Below, piece after piece: positions 24,388 through 32,345 of a DNA stretch of 64,000 nt. The stretch lies in contig JAFSBG010000080.1 in the NCBI GenBank assembly GCA_017441945.1, positions 1-64,000 of the forward strand, read 5' to 3'. This DNA comes from Clostridia bacterium. GTDB taxonomy: Bacteria > Bacillota > Clostridia > Oscillospirales > Butyricicoccaceae. The notes under the pieces are model-generated. The model was not told where the DNA came from. It searched no databases and was given only the letters and a program-made list of their open reading frames with translations. The translations under genes and the position numbers were made by a program. Position 1 is the stretch's first letter; each line of letters opens with the position of its first letter.

Positions 24388-24480
24388 ATGAATAGTGTAA
24401 ACACATGGATTATCTTGCGATATGAATTGCACTTTGTGCATGAATTGTTGCAAAGCAACATTGCGGTGTGATAAATCACA
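24388..24480 (+). repeat. Hairpin-linker array with ATGAATT linkers
   Basis: Order: linker ATGAATA, GTGTaaACAC (24395-24404), ATGGATT, ATCttgcGAT (24412-24421), ATGAATT, GCACtttGTGC (24429-24439), ATGAATT, GTTGCaaaGCAAC (24447-24459), ATTGCGG, TGTGATaaATCACA (24467-24480). Every linker is 7 nt and every unit a different palindrome. It begins about 20 bp upstream of the P1-peptidase start codon, so it may be part of that gene's 5' region. Confidence 0.82.
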
Positions 24481-24812
24481 TTGGATTGATTTCGCTCCCT
24501 CCGTCACTTCGTGACACCTCCCTCGACCCGAAGGAGGCAAAAAAGCTGTTAAGCCTCCCATTGTTAAGGGGAGGGGGCGCCGTAAACGGCACTAGCTCCG
24601 CGTCGCCACGAATGGTGGTGGAGGGGTGTAGGGCGTAGCCCGTCTGTTTAATCAAATGCATTGGATAAGTTTTATCTCTCCGTCACATTACACCCCAAAC
24701 AGCAGGCTGTTCGGGGACCCCACAAAATTAAATAGGTGCGGCGGCACTCGCCGCCAGTCGCGCACTTGCGCTCCGTGTGCCACCTCTCCTGAAATAGGAG
24801 AGGCGAGGGGAT
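24481..24812. repeat. CTCCCTC hairpin elements between the P1-peptidase and pucR-like genes
   Basis: No gene. A first element runs from TTGGATTGATTTC (24481) to TTTAATCAA (24647-24655) and includes GTCACttcGTGAC and CCTCC/GGAGG hairpins. After ATGCA a second begins TTGGATAAG (24661) and runs to the stop of the regulator gene; it contains CCCCaAACAG-cagg-CTGTTcGGGG with ACCC following, a form also seen at 11330-11358, and a CTCTCC-tgaaata-GGAGAG hairpin at its end. Confidence 0.65.
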
Positions 24813-24816
24813 TTCG

Positions 24817-26397
24817 CTATTTCTCTGTTCTTTCGAGCATACGGAGGATTTTGAGAGACAGCTGTATTTCAAGGCGGACGTCGCCTTCTATATTTTCAAG
24901 CTCCATAATTTCCTTGATTCTGTTTATACGATAAACAAGAGTTTTATAATGTACATCAAGCAGCTGTGCCGACTTATTGACATTGCAGTCGCATGACAGA
25001 TAGACATCAAGAGTGTCCACAAGCACATTTTTAGATGCGTTATCATATTCGATAAGCTTTTTCAATGAATGCGGAATGAACGAAACCAACTCATCTCTGC
25101 TGCCTATTTTACTGATGAATCGATATATACCAAGACCGCTTATATCATAAATATGATTTCCGCTGCCTGCCATATAGCCATATTTTATTGCGTTTGCCGC
25201 ATCGTCAAAGCTTTTCTTGATATTGAAAATATCAAAAGCTTCACTGCCGATGCCACCTGTGCAGCTTTCAACTTCTCGTTCTTTTCCGATCTCGTCAAAA
25301 AGCTCGGAAAGCACTTCTCTTATGACATCGCAGTTTCCACTGTAACTCTTTTCTGTGTCAAGCGGCCAGAGCACATTGACAGTATCGCCCGCTGCGCCGA
25401 TTATCCAGTTTTCATTTTTACCCAGTTTTTCATCCATAAGGCGCATCAGCGCTGTCTTAACCATACGATGAGCTGATATCAGGTCATTCCTGTTTTTATT
25501 GCCAACCATATTCAATCTGCACACCACTGCTACAGAAGGCTTTGTGATATTCCAGCCTAAATCTTCCGCTCTGACTATCATACTGCTTTCCGAGTTGATA
25601 TCCCCTGCAATAAGATCACTGAGCAACTCGTTTTTCATCTTCTGGTCGATTTCTGTGACGGCGAAATCTCTTGTTGTGGCAAGGGTGACAGCTGTCATCG
25701 CGCCCTTGATAAGATACCATTCGGGCTCAGTGATTTCATTGTCTGTCTGGACAAAAAGCCGGCCGTAAACTCTGTTGAGCACACGGAAAGGAATGATGAC
25801 GCCTTCCAGCTTTTTACCGTCAACTATGATAAACTTTTTACCGTTTTCCACGCCTTCTTCGATATGTCCGTCTGTGATTTCAATTCCGCCTGTACTGCCT
25901 ATCCGTCCTCCGGCATAATATGCTATAGCAACTTTATCCAGCATTTCAGAAAGCTGAACGATTATATCGTCCACATTACCGCTGTATTCCTCTGTATAGA
26001 AATTATTATAACAGGTACGGATGTAATTTTCACGTTTTATATATTTTTCAATGATGCATTGGTTTACATCCTGCATGATTTTAAGCTCACTTACATCTTC
26101 CGGCAGAGCTATAAGGCTGAGGCTTGCATTTTTGCAGGCGTTTATAAAGCCTTCGCCGGGATTTTTGGCAATCACACCGTAAGCCCCTGCGTCTTTCAGC
26201 CTTTTTATGCAGTTTTCAGGGTAGGAAATGTCGGCATTGACAACGAGGGCTACCATCTCCTTTTTATCGCCTATATCGGCAAAATTGTCGACAGCGGCAA
26301 TTCCTTTCACTATGTCCCTGTGATTTTCTCCTTCGGCAAGCACCTGGGCATTTTTCATTATTTCAAGCCCAAGAAGCTTTGGAATATTCAGTACCAT
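24817..26397 (-). CDS. PucR family transcriptional regulator
   Basis: 526 residues from the ATG at 26397 (AAAGGGGA upstream). The N-terminal 130 residues resemble the PucR purine-catabolism regulator domain (IPKLLGLEIMKNAQVLAEGE; DIVKGIAAVDN). A middle GGDEF-like or CdaR-type region follows, and the C-terminal about 60 residues are a PucR helix-turn-helix: LDVYLSCDCNVNKSAQLLDV, HYKTLVYRINRIKEIM. It is divergent from the TldD/TldE-like operon, so it may control it or the P1-peptidase gene. The signal is unknown. Confidence 0.88.
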   Translation of the reverse strand: MVLNIPKLLGLEIMKNAQVLAEGENHRDIVKGIAAVDNFADIGDKKEMVALVVNADISYPENCIKRLKDAGAYGVIAKNPGEGFINACKNASLSLIALPEDVSELKIMQDVNQCIIEKYIKRENYIRTCYNNFYTEEYSGNVDDIIVQLSEMLDKVAIAYYAGGRIGSTGGIEITDGHIEEGVENGKKFIIVDGKKLEGVIIPFRVLNRVYGRLFVQTDNEITEPEWYLIKGAMTAVTLATTRDFAVTEIDQKMKNELLSDLIAGDINSESSMIVRAEDLGWNITKPSVAVVCRLNMVGNKNRNDLISAHRMVKTALMRLMDEKLGKNENWIIGAAGDTVNVLWPLDTEKSYSGNCDVIREVLSELFDEIGKEREVESCTGGIGSEAFDIFNIKKSFDDAANAIKYGYMAGSGNHIYDISGLGIYRFISKIGSRDELVSFIPHSLKKLIEYDNASKNVLVDTLDVYLSCDCNVNKSAQLLDVHYKTLVYRINRIKEIMELENIEGDVRLEIQLSLKILRMLERTEK

Positions 26398-26565
26398 ATC
26401 ATATTTCCCCTTTCCCGGTCGACCGGATTTTCTCTTGTATATTATTATAGCACATATTGTCCTCATATAAAAGGGGTATTTATCCAAAACAGATAAATTA
26501 AAAAATTATCAATACATACCCCGCATATTATGTGACGGAATTTTTCACAATTTTGTTCTGCGGTA

Positions 26566-26594
26566 TTGCAATTTCTTTATGGAGAATATATAAT
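26566..26594 (+). promoter_or_regulatory. Sigma-A-type promoter for the tldDE-like operon
   Basis: TTGCAA (26566-26571), 17-bp spacer, TATAAT (26589-26594), 31 bp before the start. Confidence 0.75.
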
Positions 26595-26625
26595 AAAAGT
26601 ATCAAATAAACTTATAGGAGGAACT

Positions 26626-28005
26626 ATGAATATTGATATTTTAAAACCATATCTCAGTGGGTTTAATGCTCCAACAGAGCTGCGCGCCCACACAAACTAC
26701 GCTAACAATATTATGCTGACTCAGGGCAACATCATTGTCAACTCCCAGAGTGATATCTCCGGTATTTTTGCCCGCACATACAAGGACGGCATTTATGGCG
26801 CATCCTCCTGCCCTGGCTTTTCGGAAGATGCAATAAAGGCTGCTCTCAAGGGCGCACAGCAGAATGCTGACATTCTCGCTCTCACTTCCAAGAACAAGAA
26901 TTACAAGCTTCCTGACATTCCAAATGGCTTTATGCCTGCTCACACAAAGTTTGTAAAGCACCCTCAGAGCTATCTTTTGGACTTTGTAAGCCAGCTTGAC
27001 GCTCACATTGCAAACCGCTACAAGGACCTTGCCTCCCGCACAGTACATCTCATTGAACAGTGCACAACTGTTTCTCTCGCTGTGACAGAGGGCTACGATG
27101 TTGAAAGAGTTCTCCCTCGTGTACACATCAAGATCAAGCTTGTTGCAAAGGACGCAAACGGCGCTCCTGTCGACATCACAGGCACATTGGGCGGCGGCGG
27201 TCTTTTCGCTGACCATTTCAAGAATCCTTCCGACTTTGACGAACAGCTCGACACTCTTTACAATATGCTTATGGATAAGCGTGACGGCGTTTACGCAAAG
27301 GCAGGCGAGCACGACCTTATTCTTGACTCTGCTCTCGCTGGTATTCTCGCTCACGAAGCTGTCGGCCACACTGTTGAAAGTGATCTTATCCGCGGCGGCT
27401 CCATTGCAAAGTCCTGCCGCAACCAGAGAGTTGGCTCCGACCTTGTAACTCTCATCGACTTTGCACATACTGCACTTGGTGAAACTGTTCCTCTTCCAAT
27501 CTATGTCGACGATGAAGGCACAAAGGCTGAGGATGTTATCGTTATCAAAGACGGCATTTTGCTCGACTATATGTCAAACCGCTTTGACGCTCCGCTCATT
27601 AACACAACTCCAAAGGGCAACGGCAGAGCATTCAACTACAAGGATGAGCCTATCGTCCGTATGAGAAACACCTGCATCATGCCTGGCAAGGATAAGCTTG
27701 AAGACATGATCAAATCTACAGAAAACGGCTACTACCTCATTTCATGGGGCAACGGTCAGGCTGACGGCACAAGCGAGTTCATGTTCGGTATCACAATGGG
27801 ATACGAAATCAAGGACGGCAAGCTTGGCAAGGCTATCCGTGACACAACTCTTTCTGGCGTTGCATTTGATATGCTCAAGACTGTCACTATGATTGGCGAC
27901 GAAATCAAGTGGGCAGCCAACGGCACCTGCGGCAAGAAACAGCCGATGGGCAACGCAATGGGCGGCCCTGCTCTCAAGTGCCGCGCTACATTAGGAGGTA
28001 GATAA
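26626..28005 (+). CDS. TldD-like metalloprotease subunit
   Basis: 459 residues from the ATG at 26626 with AGGAGG upstream. It belongs to the TldD/PmbA family. The zinc motif HEAVGH (243-248) is present, marking it as the catalytic (TldD-type) partner. In E. coli TldD/TldE forms a heterodimer that degrades unfolded peptides and matures microcins; clostridial homologues are mostly uncharacterised. It is followed 2 bp later by the TldE-type gene, which lacks the motif, so a heterodimer is likely. Confidence 0.92.
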   Translation: MNIDILKPYLSGFNAPTELRAHTNYANNIMLTQGNIIVNSQSDISGIFARTYKDGIYGASSCPGFSEDAIKAALKGAQQNADILALTSKNKNYKLPDIPNGFMPAHTKFVKHPQSYLLDFVSQLDAHIANRYKDLASRTVHLIEQCTTVSLAVTEGYDVERVLPRVHIKIKLVAKDANGAPVDITGTLGGGGLFADHFKNPSDFDEQLDTLYNMLMDKRDGVYAKAGEHDLILDSALAGILAHEAVGHTVESDLIRGGSIAKSCRNQRVGSDLVTLIDFAHTALGETVPLPIYVDDEGTKAEDVIVIKDGILLDYMSNRFDAPLINTTPKGNGRAFNYKDEPIVRMRNTCIMPGKDKLEDMIKSTENGYYLISWGNGQADGTSEFMFGITMGYEIKDGKLGKAIRDTTLSGVAFDMLKTVTMIGDEIKWAANGTCGKKQPMGNAMGGPALKCRATLGGR

Positions 28006-28007
28006 TT

Positions 28008-29300
28008 ATGAAGAACTTCGAAATCGTAAATTACGCTCTTGATTCCCTTAAAAATAAAGGCGCCCAGAAGGCTCAGTGCATCGGCACATTCTCAACAACT
28101 TGGGAGCTTACAGCTCTTTCCGGCAATATCGAGCTTCTGAGAACAATAAATGACGAAACCTCCATCGATATGAAGGGCTACTTCGATAATAAGATGGGCG
28201 GTATCTCCATCAGCACATCGGATCTTTCGGTCATTGACGAGGCTGCACAGAGCTGTCTTGACAACTCCAAGGGTGCTAAAGCAGATGAAACTCCTGCAAT
28301 GAACGAAGAAGCTGTTGTCAAGGTATTCGGCACTCCTGCCAAGGAGCCTGACCTTGAAAAGCTCATCTTCCGCACAAATGAATTCCTCGATAAGGCTCGC
28401 GAAATGTATCCTAATGTGCTCATTCGCCAGATGATCGTGCTTTATACAGTTGAAGAAAGCATTTACAAGAACACATTCGGCGTTGACATCACAGAATACG
28501 AAGATGTTTACTCTGTAAACATCATGTTCTCCGGCTTTGATGGCGACCTTAACTCCTCTTTCAACACTTATGCATTCGCCCTCAAGGACCTTGAAACTCC
28601 AATTATGGACGTTGCTCTCGTTTCCAAGCGCCTCGCCGAAGCTGAAAAGATGGTACACACTCACAAGTATCCTGAAAAGGTTGTGGGTGCAATGATTGTC
28701 ACACCACACTGCCTCAAGGACTTCCTCGGTCAGCTTATGAATGCTTATGCTTCTCCTAACGCTCTCGTTGGCGGCGGCAGCAAGTGGCAGAATGCTTTGG
28801 ACACAAAGGTAGCCTGCGATAATTTCAGCCTTTACAGCAAGCCACTTGATGAAAATATGGCTTATAACAACCATTACACATCTGACGGCTTTATCGCAGA
28901 AAATCAGGCTATCATCGAAAACGGCGTGCTCAAGGGTATGTTTGCCGACCATTACACAGCAGCAAAGACAGGTCTTCCACGCAGAAAGTCGGGCGGACGC
29001 TTCTTTGTAATTCCAAAGGGCGACAAAACTCTGGACGAAATGATCGCATCTGTCGAAGACGGCATCATCATCAACCGCTTCTCGGGCGGTCACGCAGGTG
29101 CATCGGGCGACCTTTCGGGTATTTCCAAGAACAGCTTCTACATCAAGAACGGCAAGCTGGACGAGGCTGCAAGAGAAACTATGATTTCTGTCAACCTTTC
29201 CGACCTGCTTATGAACATTGATGCAATTTCTGTTGAAACTGTAAACGATGGTTCTTCCGATCTGCCATACATCGCAGTAAAGAACGTGACTATTCTTTAG
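28008..29300 (+). CDS. TldE/PmbA-like metalloprotease partner subunit
   Basis: 430 residues, no HExxxH motif, as expected for the non-catalytic TldE partner. Conserved parts include SSFNTYAFALKDLETPIMDV, the GGGSKWQNALD region and the C-terminal FSGGHAGASGDLSGISKNSF typical of the family. AGGAGG lies at the end of the tldD-like gene. No terminator follows; a hairpin-linker array begins 2 bp after the stop codon, which could serve as the mRNA 3' end. Confidence 0.92.
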   Translation: MKNFEIVNYALDSLKNKGAQKAQCIGTFSTTWELTALSGNIELLRTINDETSIDMKGYFDNKMGGISISTSDLSVIDEAAQSCLDNSKGAKADETPAMNEEAVVKVFGTPAKEPDLEKLIFRTNEFLDKAREMYPNVLIRQMIVLYTVEESIYKNTFGVDITEYEDVYSVNIMFSGFDGDLNSSFNTYAFALKDLETPIMDVALVSKRLAEAEKMVHTHKYPEKVVGAMIVTPHCLKDFLGQLMNAYASPNALVGGGSKWQNALDTKVACDNFSLYSKPLDENMAYNNHYTSDGFIAENQAIIENGVLKGMFADHYTAAKTGLPRRKSGGRFFVIPKGDKTLDEMIASVEDGIIINRFSGGHAGASGDLSGISKNSFYIKNGKLDEAARETMISVNLSDLLMNIDAISVETVNDGSSDLPYIAVKNVTIL

Positions 29301-29302
29301 TT

Positions 29303-29416
29303 GCACTATCGTGCGCGATATGTGCTTACGCACACGATATATTTGCTTTGCAAATTCGATATTCGGCACAGCCGAGCGATATGTTCCTGCGGAACGTTAA
29401 TGTGTGACAAGTCACA
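29303..29416 (+). repeat. Hairpin-linker array with NCGATAT linkers
   Basis: Order: GCACtatcGTGC (29303-29314), GCGATAT, GTGCttacGCAC (29322-29333), ACGATAT, ATTTGCtttGCAAAT (29341-29355), TCGATAT, TCGGCacaGCCGA (29363-29375), GCGATAT, GTTCCtgcGGAAC (29383-29395), GTTAATG, TGTGACaaGTCACA (29403-29416). Five linkers of exactly 7 nt and six unrelated perfect palindromes. Arm lengths vary from 4 to 6 bp, loops from 2 to 4 nt. Confidence 0.88.
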
Positions 29417-29572
29417 TTGATTAAAATCACTCCCTCAGTCACACTTTGTGTGCCAGCTCCCTCGTCTGATGGAGCCATGAAACAAATTAACGCAAATCTG
29501 CTTGCCTCCCTCTGCCGAGGGAGGTGGATTGCGTAGCAAGACGGGGGGAGAGATATTATATTCAATTGATTT
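29417..29572. repeat. MITE-like element with two inverted CTCCCTC modules
   Basis: It starts TTGATTAAAATCACTCCC (29417) and ends GGGAGAGATATTATATTCAA (to about 29565), so its ends are inverted repeats. The left module reads ACTCCCTCAGTC, ACACtttGTGT, GCCAGCTCCCTC...; the right module is the same design on the other strand (GCCTCCCTCtgccGAGGGAGG, GATTGCgtaGCAAGAC). About 150 bp, no reading frame. Confidence 0.7.
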
Positions 29573-29595
29573 TCACCTTGCAACGCACATATAAT
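29566..29595 (+). promoter_or_regulatory. Promoter for the M18 aminopeptidase gene, at the edge of the repeat element
   Basis: TTGATT (29566-29571), 18-bp spacer, TATAAT (29590-29595). The -35 lies at the end of the repeat element. A hairpin GGTGGGGAA-atc-TTCCCCACC (29612-29632) follows in the leader. Confidence 0.6.
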
Positions 29596-29642
29596 TATGA
29601 TAAAATTAAAGGGTGGGGAAATCTTCCCCACCTCAAAAATAT

Positions 29643-29698
29643 CGTAGGGGCGAGCATTGCTCGTCCGCAGGCAGTTCGTAAATTGCCCCTACATTCCC
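29643..29698. repeat. GTAGGGG-family hairpin repeat in the M18 gene leader
   Basis: GTAGGGGCGAGCATTGCTCG, then TCCGCAGGCAGTT...AATTGCCCCTAC. The first half is the reverse complement of the unit at 8515-8540. Confidence 0.75.
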
Positions 29699-29724
29699 AC
29701 TAAAATACAAAAGAGGATAAAACA

Positions 29725-31023
29725 ATGGATAAAAAAGCTTACGCTAAATCTATGCTTGAGTTTCTCAACGCAGCTCCAACACCTTTCCAGTCCATCGAGC
29801 TTCTCAAGGGTATGCTTAACAAGGCAGACGCTATTGAGCTTCAGGAAAACGGCGTATGGAACCTTGAAAAAGGCAAGCTCTACTATTTCGAAAAGGACGG
29901 CTCCCAGCTTGTAGCTTTCAGAATGGGTACAGAAAACCTTGCTGACACAGGTTTCAGAATGTCGGGCGCTCACCACGATTACCCAGGCTTCCGCATCAAG
30001 CCAGCAGGCTCCCAGATCGACGGCGGCATCGAAAGAATCGCAGTTGAGCCTTACGGCGGCATGATCGTTCGCGGCTGGTTTGACAGACCTCTCTCTGTTG
30101 CAGGCCGTCTCTGTGTCCGCGCAGACAAGGGCATCAAGACTGTCAATGTAAACATCCACGAGCCACTTCTCATCATTCCATCTCTTGCTATCCACCTTTC
30201 AAGAGAAGTAAATGATGCTCCAAAGATTTCCATGCAGACAGACGTTCTCCCATTCTTCTGCTTCAATGACGGCAATGAAAAGACATTCATCAAGTACATT
30301 GCTGACCGCGCAGGCGTAAAGCACGAAGACATTCTCAGCTTCGACCTTACAGCTTACGATTATCAGGACGGCTGCTTCATCGGCCCTAATGAAGATTTCA
30401 TCTCTACAGCTCGTCTCGACGATGCTTCCATGGTTCACGCTTCCTTCACAGCTCTTCTCGAAGCAAACTCCCCATACACTTGCATCGCTGTTGCTTACGA
30501 CCACGAAGAAATCGGCTCCAACTCCACACGCGGCGCTCGTTCCAACTCCCTCATGATGACTGTTGACAGAATCATCGAAAAGCTCGGTCTCTCTGTTGAA
30601 GACAAGTACAGAGCACTTGCAAACTCCGTAATGTTCTCTGCTGACATGGCTCACGCTGTTCACCCTGCTTATGTTTCCAAGATGGACCCTAACCACAAGC
30701 TTTACCTCAACAAGGGTCCTGTTCTCAAGACAGCTCAGTACCAGTCTTACGCAACATCTTCCCGCGGCTCCGCTATCTTCACATGGCTCTGTGAAAACAA
30801 TGATATTCCATATCAGGTATTCACAAACCACTCTGATGCACGCGGCGGCGGCACAATCGGTCCTATCATTGCATCTGCTCACGGCATCACAACTGTCGAT
30901 ATCGGCAACCCAATGATGTCCATGCACGCAATCCGCGAGCTTGCAGGCACAGACGACCAGTACTATATGACAAAGCTCTTCAAGGTTATGTTTGAAGCTG
31001 ACCTCAGAAACGCTATCTGCTAA
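29725..31023 (+). CDS. M18 family aminopeptidase
   Basis: 432 residues, normal for M18 (aspartyl aminopeptidase-like) enzymes, which form tetrahedral dodecamers in the cytoplasm and use two zinc ions. Visible metal-site regions: GAHHDYPGFRIKP, DDASMVHASF, DHEEIGSNSTRGA and the C-terminal TNHSDARGGGTIGPI. The N-terminal PTPFQ stretch is also typical. AGAGGA precedes the start. It probably forms an operon with ridA 26 bp downstream. Confidence 0.94.
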   Translation: MDKKAYAKSMLEFLNAAPTPFQSIELLKGMLNKADAIELQENGVWNLEKGKLYYFEKDGSQLVAFRMGTENLADTGFRMSGAHHDYPGFRIKPAGSQIDGGIERIAVEPYGGMIVRGWFDRPLSVAGRLCVRADKGIKTVNVNIHEPLLIIPSLAIHLSREVNDAPKISMQTDVLPFFCFNDGNEKTFIKYIADRAGVKHEDILSFDLTAYDYQDGCFIGPNEDFISTARLDDASMVHASFTALLEANSPYTCIAVAYDHEEIGSNSTRGARSNSLMMTVDRIIEKLGLSVEDKYRALANSVMFSADMAHAVHPAYVSKMDPNHKLYLNKGPVLKTAQYQSYATSSRGSAIFTWLCENNDIPYQVFTNHSDARGGGTIGPIIASAHGITTVDIGNPMMSMHAIRELAGTDDQYYMTKLFKVMFEADLRNAIC

Positions 31024-31049
31024 TTTTATTTGCGAAAGGAAATATACTT

Positions 31050-31400
31050 ATGAATATCGAAAGATTTGAAGGCACAGGCCGTATGAGCAAGGCTGTTCGT
31101 TTCGGTGGTATGCTTTATCTCTGCGGTCAGACAGACACAACTGCTGCTGATGTGCAGGGCCAGACAAAGGCTGTTCTCGCTAAGATCGAAGACCTTCTTA
31201 ACAAGTACGGCTCCGACAAGTATCACATCCTCACAGCTACAATCTATGTCAAGACAATGAACGATTTCGCAGCAATGAACGAAATCTGGGACGCTTGGGT
31301 AAATAACGGTCACGAACCAGCAAGAGCTTGTGTTCAGGCTGAAATGGCTCGTCCTGAAATCCTCGTTGAAATCGTTGTTGCAGCTGCTGTAAAAGAATAA
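31050..31400 (+). CDS. RidA family reactive intermediate deaminase
   Basis: 116 residues, a full-length RidA/YjgF fold. The substrate-binding Arg92 in the PARACVQ motif and Glu107 are present, as in active enzymes that hydrolyse 2-aminoacrylate and related enamines produced by PLP enzymes. It forms trimers in the family. GAAAGGA precedes the start. It is co-transcribed with the M18 peptidase and followed by a strong terminator. Confidence 0.92.
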   Translation: MNIERFEGTGRMSKAVRFGGMLYLCGQTDTTAADVQGQTKAVLAKIEDLLNKYGSDKYHILTATIYVKTMNDFAAMNEIWDAWVNNGHEPARACVQAEMARPEILVEIVVAAAVKE

Positions 31401-31418
31401 TTGCCTGTAATACACAGA

Positions 31419-31448
31419 AAACCCTCCCGATTTGGGAGGGTTTTTTTA
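31419..31448 (+). terminator. Terminator after ridA
   Basis: AACCCTCCC-gattt-GGGAGGGTT (to 31442) followed by a run of T. Confidence 0.93.
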
Positions 31449-31458
31449 GTGTCAGAAA

Positions 31459-31515
31459 TTCGTATGGACAATTCACGAATTGTCCGCAGAACGCCGAGGG
31501 CGTCGTCCCCTACAC
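31459..31515. repeat. GTAGGGG-family hairpin repeat
   Basis: GGACAATTcacgAATTGTCC, then CGCAGAACGCC...GGCGT and CCCCTAC. On the minus strand it starts GTAGGGGACGACGCC. Same family as 8512-8912 and 29643-29698. Confidence 0.65.
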
Positions 31516-31526
31516 AGAATATGCGG

Positions 31527-32345
31527 TTACTTTAAAATATCCTTTACGATTTCGTTTGGAATCTCAAACTCAGGCGAGCCTGTGCTGCCCGATGCGACCT
31601 CATATTCATCGAAGCAGATAACGATATTGCCAGCTTCATTGATATAGAACTTTGGCTCATTTCCGATGGTTTCAAAGCCGTTTTCGCCTATATCAAATGT
31701 GTCAGGATTTTCTGCATTTACTCTTTCCATTTCGGCCGTGATATATTCATCGATAACTGTAACGAAATCTATGCCATCTCTGAACAGGCTGTGGAATTCA
31801 ATCACCTTGCCTGCCTTCTTGTCGATGGTGTAAAAATCGTGGGTCACAGAGGCAGAGCCTTCCACACTTTCAACATAAAGGTCAACAGCGAGAATATTTT
31901 CGTTGTCTGTCTTTACTTCATAGCCGGCATAAGTGCCCCTGAAGCCTTCTTCCGCATTATTTTCAGCCGCTTCAATAAGTATTTTTGCATTTTCCCTGAA
32001 CTTTTTGTTGAGCTCCTCCTGCATATCCTCATCAATCATACCGCCAAGCTGCGGAGTTACAACATCAATTTCCTTGCCATTTTCAGACGAAGTATATCTT
32101 CCCAATGTGAACACCTTCACGATACCGCCCAGCACAGGCACATCCATCATTGCCTTTGCCGTGTCAGGCAGCATATTGAGAGAAATTGCAAAAACAAGCA
32201 CCAGCATAGCCGCTGTTTTGACCGCTCTGTTAATCATCATTCTCCGTCTTGCACGCTTTGCAATAAGCTCGCCCATTGCTTTATACATGCTCTGGGGCGC
32301 TTTGATTTCATTGTATTCTTCTTTCATTCTGTTTATCTTGTCCAT
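31527..32345 (-). CDS. RsiV-like anti-sigma factor with DUF3298-type domain
   Basis: 272 residues. A cytoplasmic N-terminal part (about 1-40, NRMKEEYNEIKAPQSMYKAM) that would bind sigma, one transmembrane helix (about 44-62), and an extracellular domain of about 190 residues similar to the DUF4163/DUF3298 region of RsiV. In Bacillus and Clostridioides RsiV binds lysozyme and is cleaved to release SigV; whether this one senses lysozyme is inference. Its start overlaps the sigma gene by 13 bp, the usual coupling for such pairs. Confidence 0.88.
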   Translation of the reverse strand: MDKINRMKEEYNEIKAPQSMYKAMGELIAKRARRRMMINRAVKTAAMLVLVFAISLNMLPDTAKAMMDVPVLGGIVKVFTLGRYTSSENGKEIDVVTPQLGGMIDEDMQEELNKKFRENAKILIEAAENNAEEGFRGTYAGYEVKTDNENILAVDLYVESVEGSASVTHDFYTIDKKAGKVIEFHSLFRDGIDFVTVIDEYITAEMERVNAENPDTFDIGENGFETIGNEPKFYINEAGNIVICFDEYEVASGSTGSPEFEIPNEIVKDILK

